NCBI GenBank assembly: GCA_003170875.1
Contig: PMYJ01000209.1
Coordinates: forward strand, 1 to 5,210
Direction: 5' to 3'
Source: Candidatus Dormiibacterota bacterium
GTDB lineage: Bacteria; Chloroflexota; Dormibacteria; Aeolococcales; Aeolococcaceae
DNA: 5,210 nucleotides
Shown: positions 1 to 5,026 of the stretch, piece by piece
Layout of the letters: each line of letters opens with the position of its first letter
How positions within the stretch are numbered: position 1 is the stretch's first letter
Made by a program: the position numbers and the translations under genes
The notes under the pieces: generated by a model
Databases searched by the model: none
What the model was told of the DNA's origin: nothing
The model's input: the letters and a program-made list of their open reading frames with translations, nothing else

Positions 1-11
1 GCCATGGTCAG

Positions 12-39
12 ATGATACTCCTTCTGCGACGTTGCACAA
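12..39 (-). promoter_or_regulatory. Candidate divergent promoter and possible start of a minus-strand gene leaving the window
   Basis: Read on the minus strand, a -10-like TATCAT lies at 17-12 and a weak -35-like TTGTGC at 39-34, with a 16-nt spacer. Six nucleotides after TATCAT comes an ATG at 5-3, the same -10-to-ATG distance as in the plus-strand promoter of the neighbouring gene. An AAGGAG (23-18) lies 12 nt before the same ATG and could instead be its ribosome binding site, which would require a transcription start further upstream; the two readings exclude each other. Only the ATG and two more bases of the putative gene are in the window, so nothing can be said of its product. An alternative is that the plus-strand frame open from position 2 to the TAA at 50-52 is the end of an upstream gene. 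Confidence 0.35.
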
Positions 40-49
40 GATGTTGCAC
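31..49 (+). repeat. GTTGCAC direct repeat pair, possible operator
   Basis: The heptamer GTTGCAC occurs at 31-37 and again at 43-49, giving a 12-bp period, close to one helical turn. The second copy supplies the -35 hexamer of the plus-strand promoter. The first overlaps the -35-like element of the candidate minus-strand promoter. Paired repeats placed this way are typical of operators for a regulator controlling one or both flanking genes. Binding of such a regulator is inference; the repeat itself is seen directly. Confidence 0.4.
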
Positions 50-72
50 TAAGGCCCACAGTTCGGTATAAT
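44..72 (+). promoter_or_regulatory. Sigma70-type promoter of the three-gene operon, probably giving a leaderless mRNA
   Basis: TTGCAC (44-49), 17 bases, then a perfect TATAAT (67-72). The -35 matches the consensus at only three of six positions, while the -10 is perfect and stands out against the GC-rich surroundings. The ATG of the 98-aa gene starts at 79, six bases after the -10, which is where transcription itself should start. No Shine-Dalgarno sequence fits in the gap. A leaderless transcript is therefore expected, as is common in Actinobacteria and some other high-GC groups. Confidence 0.65.
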
Positions 73-78
73 AACGAC

Positions 79-375
79 ATGGTAAGCGTCCAGTCCCACC
101 GGGAGGCCCGCAAGGAGCGCTCCCGGCTGCCGAAGTCGGTGGCGGAGCGCTTCGCGGTGGTGGAGGAGGCGATCATCTTGAACCCGTATGCGCCGGCCTT
201 CAAGCGGGAGGCGGGCTGGGGCCAGCGCAGCGTCCTGGTAGCCGGCGTGAGCTTTCAGGGGACGACTTATCGGATGGCCTGGGAGGTGATCTCGGCCGCG
301 GAGGTGGTCATCTGGGCGTACGGAGCCCACGAGCGCTTCTACAGCCGGCTGTCGCGCCGGGCGAAGCAACGATGA
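79..375 (+). CDS. Small RelE/ParE-superfamily-like protein, possible toxin
   Basis: A 98-aa basic protein and first gene of the operon. Its layout resembles RelE/ParE-type ribonuclease or gyrase toxins: a charged N-terminal helical region (about residues 4-35), a middle segment with a G-x-x-Y-R-M-x-W strand (61-68), and a final hydrophobic strand VVIWAYG (76-82) followed by AHERFYSRL (83-91) and a basic tail. In that superfamily the final strand is typically followed by a short segment ending in a Tyr and a basic helix. The length fits the family (about 85-110 aa). No antitoxin-type gene lies downstream; the ADP-ribosylglycohydrolase follows with a 4-nt ATGA overlap (372-375), so the two are probably translationally coupled. 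The start follows from the promoter six bases upstream. Family assignment is by pattern only. It could be an unrelated small accessory protein, and no toxicity can be read from the sequence. Confidence 0.6.
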   Translation: MVSVQSHREARKERSRLPKSVAERFAVVEEAIILNPYAPAFKREAGWGQRSVLVAGVSFQGTTYRMAWEVISAAEVVIWAYGAHERFYSRLSRRAKQR

Positions 376-1286
376 GCCGCACTCGCGTCGCCGACGCCGA
401 CACCGTGCTGGACCGCCTCCAGGGCGGGCTCCTGGGGGTGGCGGTGGGCGATGCACTGGGAGCGACCCTCGAGTTCGCGCCGCCACAGCCGGCGGATGCG
501 CTGCACACGGAGATCAGCGGAGGCGGCGTCTTCGGGTGGATTCCCGGAGCTCCAACGGACGACACCGATCTCACCATCGCTGTCGCTGAGGCCTATGCGG
601 CGGGATTCAGCCTCGAAGGGGTTGCGGACCGCTTCCTGGCCTGGTACCAGGCTGGCCCCAAGGATGTCGGCGGGACCACCGCCGCGGCGCTCCACGGCTA
701 CGCGCAACGCCGGGACCCGCGCAGCTCGGGAAGATCCGGCGAACGGTCGGCCGCAAACGGCAGCCTGATGCGCACGATGCCGGTGGCTCTCGCGCGCAGT
801 GACACGTCCGAACGCCGGCGGGAGGCCGCTGCGGTCAGTGCCATCACCCACGCCGAGCCGCGCTGCGTCCAAGCCTGTGTCGTGTACTGCGACCTGGTGG
901 ACGCCCTCGTTCGCGGGATTCCCGTGGCCATGGCGCTCGCCGAGGCTCGTGAGACCTCCAGGCTGCTGCCCGCGGTAGCCGACGTCCTCGCCACCGCCCC
1001 GCACCTCGACATCGGGCACCTGGACACCTCCGGCTACGTGCTCGGCACTCTCGGGGTGGCCGTGTGGGCGATCAGCCAGCCGCGGGCCTTCGAGGACGTG
1101 CTCATCGCGGTGGTCAACCGGGGCGGCGACGCCGATACGACCGGCGCCGTCGCCGGCGGCCTTCTGGGAGCGCGGGACGGCCTCTCGGCCATCCCGGCGC
1201 GGTGGCTGGGCGCTCTCACCACGCGGGCGCGACTCGACCAGCTGGCCAAGGCTCTCGCGGGCCTCCGTGGGGCCCCGCGCGATTAG
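372..1286 (+). CDS. ADP-ribosylglycohydrolase family protein (DraG/ARH type)
   Basis: 304 aa, the normal length for this all-helical family, which removes ADP-ribose from proteins (for example DraG on dinitrogenase reductase Arg) or from other acceptors, using two Mg or Mn ions. Signature motifs appear in order: GGLLGVAVGDALG (18-30) with E34; TDDTDLT (62-68), giving the first metal triad T62-D63-D64; NGSLMR (129-134); THAEP (159-163); GYVLGTLGVAVWA (221-233); and NRGGDADTTGAVAGG (249-263), giving D253-D255-T256. All expected metal ligands are present, so it should be active. It has no signal peptide or membrane segment and should be cytoplasmic. No nif genes or DraT are nearby, so a nitrogenase role is not supported. 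The start overlaps the stop of the 98-aa gene (ATGA), and the 630-aa gene follows after 22 nt. The acceptor (protein, nucleic acid or small molecule) cannot be told; by analogy with immunity hydrolases such as Tri1 it may counter an ADP-ribosylating toxin. Confidence 0.93.
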   Translation: MSRTRVADADTVLDRLQGGLLGVAVGDALGATLEFAPPQPADALHTEISGGGVFGWIPGAPTDDTDLTIAVAEAYAAGFSLEGVADRFLAWYQAGPKDVGGTTAAALHGYAQRRDPRSSGRSGERSAANGSLMRTMPVALARSDTSERRREAAAVSAITHAEPRCVQACVVYCDLVDALVRGIPVAMALAEARETSRLLPAVADVLATAPHLDIGHLDTSGYVLGTLGVAVWAISQPRAFEDVLIAVVNRGGDADTTGAVAGGLLGARDGLSAIPARWLGALTTRARLDQLAKALAGLRGAPRD

Positions 1287-1308
1287 CTCTCGGGCTACGT
1301 GATGAGAA

Positions 1309-3201
1309 ATGGATCCACCCCGAATCTTCCTGCCGACTTCATCCCGCCCAGATCCCGACCTCGTCCGTCGGGGGCCGGCGGCCTTGCGCCTCGCCCAGAT
1401 GGTGGGGGCCGCCATCCCGCCCCTCCCTCTGATGCCGGCAGAGCGGGTGCTTCGCCAGCTCTACGGAGGGACATTCCTCACCTACGCCGACGTCTTTGGA
1501 GAGGCGATCGACCTGAAGACGGTGCAGCGCTGGATTGCTGCGATCCCCGCTGAGACCGTCCTTTCCATCTGCTCGGTCCTGAGCCGATACGCATCGGTTC
1601 GCCAGGCCCGTGAGCTTTCGCAGGGGCCACTGGTCGCGTGGGCGGTGTCTCCGCTGTACGCGCCCGACGTCTTGAATATGCTCCGTGGCGGCGACCAGGC
1701 GCCGCGGCAGCTCCTCTTTCACCACGAGCAGCTCCTCCTCGCCGCCAAGCTGGCAATCCTGCACGGGGCAGGTGGCCCCCCAGCCCCCGCGGATGTCGGC
1801 CAGCGCCACGAAGTCGGCCGGATCCTCCTAGCGGTCAACGACCTCATCTTGAGCGCGGGCCGCGATGCGGCTCCGGAGTCCGACGCCATCTTGGGGCTGG
1901 TGGTGCGCAGCCTCACCATCAACAGCGTCGAGGAGCCCAGGTATCAGATTGCTCGCGCCTACGACATGTTCGTGGAGAGAGCGGCCGCGAACCCGGAGAT
2001 TGGCCGCTTCTTCCATGACGAGTTCGGGGTCGAGCTCCCCGACTTCATGGCCTTCGGGCTGTTCTGCTCCCTTCCGGTGTTCCCCCTCCAAGCGCCCCTA
2101 CCGCCGGTCCTGGATGTGGCCAACGCCCTCCAGAGCGGACAGTTTGTGCCGCCTCGAGTGCAAGCCCACCCGGACTGGGCACCAGCGCTCGACCAGCTCG
2201 TCGCCTCCCGCGATTGGTTCCGAGCACACCTCACGGACGGCAAGGTTGGAGCGTCAACCTTCCATCCCTTCCAGCTGCGACCGTTCTTCCGCTCCATCAC
2301 CGGCGCCATCTTCCCCATCAGCCATCGTTTCGTGCTGGACCGGATCGGGACCGGAATGCTCTGGATGATGCACGACGCCAAACGCGCCAAGGGCGGGCAC
2401 GGTGTCCAGACGTTCATGGGCACTCTGGGAACCGTTTGCGTCGAGCCACATTGCGTCGAGGCTCTCCGGGACGCGACGCCGGCGGGCACGGGGCAGCTCT
2501 TCCTGGCCGGGTCAGACGTCCCCGAGTACGTGAGCCCCGGCCTCGGCAAGGTCAGGGGATCTGACGCCTATATTGCTGACGGCGAACGGCTGGTCGTGAT
2601 CGAGATCACCGGATCCGGCGTACCCATCAGCACCCTGTTGAGCGGTGATGGAGCGCAGTTCCGCGTCGAGTTCGAGAAGAAGATGGTCATGGACACGACC
2701 CCGTCGGGGAAGCCCAAGCCGGGGAAGCTGGGCCAGCTGGATCGCGTCGTCCGTGACCTGCTGGGCGGGCACCTGCGCCTTCCCGGCGTGGACCACAGCG
2801 GCATCCGCACCATCTACCCCGTGGTCCTTGGCCTTCAGCCGTGGGCCCTGTTCCCGAACGTCGAGGCGGTCATCACGCAGATGTTGGATGCCCACTCGAT
2901 GTTCGCCTACCCTCGGGGGCCAATCGTTGTGGCACCGGTGCGGATGATCACCATGGAGGAGGTGGAGATCGTCGCCGGTGACCTCGCGGCCGGGCGTGCG
3001 CGGCTGGCGGATCTCCTCCAGGGCTGGCTGGACGACGGCCTGGGCCGTGACAGCGGCTTCAAGAACCACCTCCTGCGCCGTGGGTACCAGGAGCAGGACA
3101 ACCCCCGCATCCACGCCACCTACGACCGCTGGGCCGCCGGCGCCCGGGAGACGCTCGTCCGCTCGGGTCTCCTCGATCCGGACGACCCGCCACCGGCCTA
3201 A
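1309..3201 (+). CDS. Large protein of unknown function with a C-terminal PD-(D/E)XK-like nuclease domain
   Basis: 630 aa, third gene of the operon, 22 nt after the hydrolase gene. The ATG at 1309 is the first possible start, since an in-frame TGA lies just upstream at 1303-1305. Its ribosome binding site is weak (GATGAG, 1301-1306), so reinitiation after the previous gene is plausible. Residues 1-310 are mainly helical with no recognised domain. From about 317 the pattern resembles a family of uncharacterised bacterial proteins: a RPFFRSITGAIFPISHRFVLDR-like stretch (324-345), a GMLWMM helix (349-354), then a core with D419 in GSDAYI, VVIEIT (429-434, E432), EKK (456-458), and QLDRVVRDLL (476-485). 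This matches the D...E-x-K plan of PD-(D/E)XK nucleases except that T434 occupies the usual Lys position; K457 or K458 might substitute. The C-terminus (545-630) is helical and charged. No membrane segments or helicase/ATPase motifs are seen. Nuclease fold is inferred and activity is uncertain. Confidence 0.8.
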   Translation: MDPPRIFLPTSSRPDPDLVRRGPAALRLAQMVGAAIPPLPLMPAERVLRQLYGGTFLTYADVFGEAIDLKTVQRWIAAIPAETVLSICSVLSRYASVRQARELSQGPLVAWAVSPLYAPDVLNMLRGGDQAPRQLLFHHEQLLLAAKLAILHGAGGPPAPADVGQRHEVGRILLAVNDLILSAGRDAAPESDAILGLVVRSLTINSVEEPRYQIARAYDMFVERAAANPEIGRFFHDEFGVELPDFMAFGLFCSLPVFPLQAPLPPVLDVANALQSGQFVPPRVQAHPDWAPALDQLVASRDWFRAHLTDGKVGASTFHPFQLRPFFRSITGAIFPISHRFVLDRIGTGMLWMMHDAKRAKGGHGVQTFMGTLGTVCVEPHCVEALRDATPAGTGQLFLAGSDVPEYVSPGLGKVRGSDAYIADGERLVVIEITGSGVPISTLLSGDGAQFRVEFEKKMVMDTTPSGKPKPGKLGQLDRVVRDLLGGHLRLPGVDHSGIRTIYPVVLGLQPWALFPNVEAVITQMLDAHSMFAYPRGPIVVAPVRMITMEEVEIVAGDLAAGRARLADLLQGWLDDGLGRDSGFKNHLLRRGYQEQDNPRIHATYDRWAAGARETLVRSGLLDPDDPPPA

Positions 3202-3345
3202 CTTTAGCTATGACGCCAAGCTAGTCTGGTCGAGGTGCCGACCGTGCCCGCCGTCCCCTGGGCACCGCTGAACGTCACCGATCCACTACCGTCTGCGTCG
3301 ATGGGCAGCGGCCGCCGCCAAGGCTGAGGGACGCCCGGTGGGAGG
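3202..3345. other. Convergent intergenic region, no convincing terminator
   Basis: This lies between the stop of the 630-aa gene and the stop of the HNH-like gene, which converge. Visible structure: a 5-bp stem TAGCT/AGCTA (3205-3209 and 3219-3223), a 6-bp stem GTGCCC/GGGCAC (3244-3249 and 3260-3265, 10-nt loop) and a GC-only near-palindrome around GCGGCCGC (3304-3319). None is followed by a T tract on either strand. Termination may be Rho-dependent or use the GC-rich stem. I see no gene here. Confidence 0.4.
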
Positions 3346-4164
3346 CTAGACGACGCCCGGCGATGCACCCGAAGGAAGCATCCCCCTGAGCGCTCGGCTG
3401 AAGGCAATCAACCCCGGATCGTCCAAGACGGGCCGACTGAGGGGCCAAGTGATCCCTGCGATAGCGGGCCAGAACTGCTCGACGTAGCCCCAGTAGGGGC
3501 TCGGGTAATTGAGCGTGAAGGTCCCGGCGGCGGGCACGATGGGGACGTAGCCGATGATCTGAAGCACGACGTTGGCGATCCAGAAGGTCACGCCGTACAT
3601 CTCACCCTCGTAAGCGAACGCGCCCGCCGACGAGGGCGGGCCTTTGACCGACCATCCGATACTGGTCGCGCCGTCTGATATGCCGTGCTTCGTGTGGCGC
3701 GCAAGGAACATCTGGCACTGCGGAGACGGCGGCGGCAGTTGCGTGGCGTAAAAGTGCTCGTAGACCGTCGGAGGGATCGCCGAGCCACGTTGGACGCACT
3801 GGATCATCAAGGCGGTCTTCATCGCCCAGCGAGCCAAGAGCGTCAGGTTCCCTCCACTGCCTCCCGTCAGCGGTATGGGGAGGGTCTCGTTCAGCAGCGG
3901 TTTGATAAGGGCACTGGCCTCGCTCTCCAAGCTGGACATCCAGCCACTGTTGCAGTCACGACAGACGCGTCTCGCTCGTGCCGTCATCGACAACCCCCGG
4001 AATCCCCGCCGCTGCCCTCCGCCTATTCCAGCGCTGAAAACCCTGTACGCCGGCTCGCGCCCAAGGTAGTCCCCCAGCCAGAGCGGGAACACGTCCTCGA
4101 CAGTGAGAGGCTGCCCCCCACAAAACACGCATCGTCTGGGCAACCCACTAATTCTGGTCGTCAC
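3346..4164 (-). CDS. HNH-like zinc-finger protein of the CxxC...CxxCNxGWM type
   Basis: 272 aa from a GTG at 4164. Two metal-binding knuckles frame an HNH-like (beta-beta-alpha metal) module: RCVFCGG (C12, C15), then LTVEDVFPLWL (20-30), then VCRDCNSGWMSSLE (67-80; C68, C71, N72). Many proteins annotated as HNH endonucleases have this Cys4 arrangement, with T/S-x-E-H-V-x-P in the middle. Here the His position is D24 (VEDVFP), and no second catalytic His is evident after N72, so cleavage activity is uncertain. A conserved-looking helix LLARWAMKTALMIQ (109-122) and a hydrophobic beta-rich C-terminal half follow. The GTG at 4170 is also in frame but only 2 nt from the GGAGGT ribosome binding site; the one at 4164 has 8 nt and overlaps the stop of the upstream 40-codon ORF (GTGA), so I prefer it. 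The gene faces the operon tail to tail, with no evident link to it. Confidence 0.82.
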   Translation of the reverse strand: MTTRISGLPRRCVFCGGQPLTVEDVFPLWLGDYLGREPAYRVFSAGIGGGQRRGFRGLSMTARARRVCRDCNSGWMSSLESEASALIKPLLNETLPIPLTGGSGGNLTLLARWAMKTALMIQCVQRGSAIPPTVYEHFYATQLPPPSPQCQMFLARHTKHGISDGATSIGWSVKGPPSSAGAFAYEGEMYGVTFWIANVVLQIIGYVPIVPAAGTFTLNYPSPYWGYVEQFWPAIAGITWPLSRPVLDDPGLIAFSRALRGMLPSGASPGVV

Positions 4165-4283
4165 CGACACGGACCTCCGGTACCGCGCGCCTTCCTCCTA
4201 CCGGCCGATATGAACGTGTTGCCGAACCATGCGCCCTCCTCGGGATCGAGCCGCCACCGATCCGGGCGCTTGGCCACCGCCAT
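4161..4283 (-). CDS. Possible 40-aa small protein coupled to the HNH-like gene
   Basis: An ATG at 4283 opens 40 codons ending in TGA at 4163-4161. The protein begins MAVAKRPDRWRLDPEEG, continues with an aromatic stretch AWFGNTFI (18-25), and ends in a basic, glycine-rich tail (AGRRKARGTGGPCR). The stop overlaps the GTG start of the HNH-like gene as GTGA, the classical coupling arrangement, and the Shine-Dalgarno of that gene lies inside this ORF. Third positions are about three-quarters G or C, like the neighbours. The frame is open further upstream, with an alternative ATG at 4298; no good Shine-Dalgarno precedes either start. I recognise no family. It could be a small partner or regulatory protein, a leader ORF, or a chance frame in GC-rich DNA. 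Confidence 0.4.
   Translation of the reverse strand: MAVAKRPDRWRLDPEEGAWFGNTFISAGRRKARGTGGPCR
4173..4178 (-). promoter_or_regulatory. Shine-Dalgarno GGAGGT that fixes the HNH-like gene start
   Basis: A consensus-like GGAGGT on the minus strand lies 8 nt before the GTG at 4164 and only 2 nt before the in-frame GTG at 4170. A second purine-rich site (GGAGGA, 4198-4193) is 22 nt or more away and too distant for either start. The spacing decides for 4164. Confidence 0.65.
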
Positions 4284-4346
4284 GGGTCGATTCTGCATGA
4301 GATCGCGACCCACGGACGCTCGTTTTTCAGGTCGAAGTAACTCAAA

Positions 4347-4369
4347 TGCTGCCGGCCCTCAAGGCAGCA
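4347..4369 (-). terminator. Hairpin terminator after the zinc-ribbon gene
   Basis: A perfect 7-bp inverted repeat TGCTGCC (4347-4353) / GGCAGCA (4363-4369) with a 9-nt loop begins 4 nt after the stop codon of the zinc-ribbon gene. On the minus strand the stem is followed by TTTGAGTTACTT, a broken T-rich run. Position and polarity fit a moderate intrinsic terminator for that gene. On the plus strand no T run follows, so it works in one direction only. Confidence 0.55.
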
Positions 4370-4373
4370 GGTA

Positions 4374-4796
4374 TCACCTCGACGGCGTCGGTGGCTCCCA
4401 GGTTGGGCCCATACGGCTCAGCGACCCCCATGGCTGGGCCCGGAGCGGGCGCTCGGCGAGGGTTGGGGTCGTTGGTTCGACGGGCTGCTGCTCCGGAACC
4501 CAGTGCATGGGCGGCGCAGCCGAGCAGGCTGGGCAGCGATCGCCCGGGGCCCCTATCACCGGCTTGCCGCACCCCGCGCACCAGACGACCGAAGGTCCGC
4601 GGGTTGGGCGCCTGACGGGTCGGCCCGAGGCGCCGTAGGCTCGCGTCTCGGCAAGGGAGGCCCGACGGCGCGCCTCGATCTCATCAGCCTCGATCGCGCC
4701 GGGCTCCAAGGCCGGTTTCAACTTCTCCCGGAATGGGAACTTGCTCGGTCCCTGGGAAGTTGTTTGAACGCGGGATCGACGCCCGTGACCGCTCAT
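4374..4796 (-). CDS. Small zinc-ribbon protein of unknown function
   Basis: 140 aa from the ATG at 4796. The N-terminal third is basic (GHGRRSRVQTTSQG), followed by a charged helix EADEIEARRRASLAETRA (36-53, acidic then basic, perhaps a short coiled coil). A clear zinc ribbon follows: WCAGCGK ... DRCPACS with C73, C76, C88 and C91 (C-x2-C-x11-C-x2-C). The last 45 residues are rich in Pro and Thr and look disordered. Such ribbons bind nucleic acid or partner proteins; no enzymatic domain is visible. An ATG two codons earlier (4802) lies only 3 nt after the -10 box, so transcription probably starts at or after it and the 4796 ATG is preferred. The gene has its own promoter and a hairpin after its stop, so it looks like a single-gene unit. 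The opposite strand also has long open frames here, but none has a recognisable motif. Confidence 0.6.
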   Translation of the reverse strand: MSGHGRRSRVQTTSQGPSKFPFREKLKPALEPGAIEADEIEARRRASLAETRAYGASGRPVRRPTRGPSVVWCAGCGKPVIGAPGDRCPACSAAPPMHWVPEQQPVEPTTPTLAERPLRAQPWGSLSRMGPTWEPPTPSR

Positions 4797-4805
4797 GTAC
4801 ATCTG

Positions 4806-4834
4806 ATCTTACCGACGGCCGGTGAGGCTGTCAC
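4806..4834 (-). promoter_or_regulatory. Sigma70-type promoter of the zinc-ribbon gene
   Basis: On the minus strand, GTGACA (4834-4829, five of six matches to the -35 consensus), a 17-nt spacer (4828-4812), then TAAGAT (4811-4806, four of six matches to the -10). The expected transcription start is around 4799-4796, at or a few bases before the second ATG of the gene, so the mRNA would have no or almost no leader. This resembles the arrangement at the plus-strand operon. No good Shine-Dalgarno is present, which agrees with that reading. Confidence 0.5.
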
Positions 4835-4990
4835 CGTTTGGCCCGGCGCTATGGGGGGGCCACGTCCGCGTTGCCATGCGGCGTCCTTTGCGGGCGAGGC
4901 TGTCCGCCAGCCCGATCCACCCCGACTGGCCAGGCTCAGGACGCCGCTCCCTGCGATCGAGGTGGAGTAGCAGAAGCAATTGATCGCCCA

Positions 4991-5012
4991 GGCGCCGACC
5001 ACGGTCGGCGTC
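4991..5012 (-). terminator. Strong hairpin after the PH-domain gene
   Basis: CGCCGACC (4993-5000) and GGTCGGCG (5003-5010) are perfect inverted repeats around a 2-nt centre. One G-U and one G-C pair extend the stem outward to 4991 and 5012. It starts 14 nt after the stop of the PH-domain gene. No T run follows on the minus strand (TGGGCGATCAATTGC), so it is not a textbook intrinsic terminator; it could stabilise the mRNA 3' end or act as a U-less terminator as proposed for some high-GC bacteria. The remaining bases to 4835 hold no gene I can support. Confidence 0.45.
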
Positions 5013-5026
5013 GGGGCACCTCAGGG

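Noticed and set aside
372..1286. Nitrogenase-regulating DraG
   Set aside because: Same family, but no nif, draT or nitrogen-regulation genes are nearby and the gene sits in an unrelated operon, so only the broad family is claimed.
339..1415. 358-codon open frame on the minus strand opposite the ADP-ribosylglycohydrolase gene
   Set aside because: The plus strand carries all ADP-ribosylglycohydrolase motifs. The minus-strand product is Arg/Gly/Ala-rich with no motif, as expected for a shadow frame in GC-rich DNA.
2512..3114. 200-codon minus-strand open frame opposite the end of the 630-aa gene
   Set aside because: It is antisense to the nuclease-like core and contains no recognisable domain; compositional shadow.
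3206..3223. AGCTATGAC followed by GCCAAGCT, resembling the lacZ-alpha region of cloning vectors with 9 nt missing
   Set aside because: The bases on either side do not match vector sequence and the neighbouring genes run through normally, so chance resemblance is more likely than contamination.
3234..3266. GGTGCC/GGCACC and GTGCCC/GGGCAC stems as an intrinsic terminator between the convergent genes
   Set aside because: Stems are only 6 bp, compete with each other and have no T run on either strand.
3685..4638. 317-codon open frame on the plus strand opposite the HNH-like gene and zinc-ribbon gene
   Set aside because: It crosses two minus-strand genes with Cys-pair motifs and regulatory sites, and its product is low-complexity with no domain.
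4503..4970. 155-codon plus-strand open frame opposite the zinc-ribbon gene
   Set aside because: No motif and no ribosome binding site; the minus strand has the C-x2-C-x11-C-x2-C ribbon, a promoter and a hairpin.
4793..5002. 69-codon minus-strand frame between the PH-domain gene and the zinc-ribbon gene
   Set aside because: It would begin inside the hairpin, overlap the zinc-ribbon promoter and end inside that gene; no motif.
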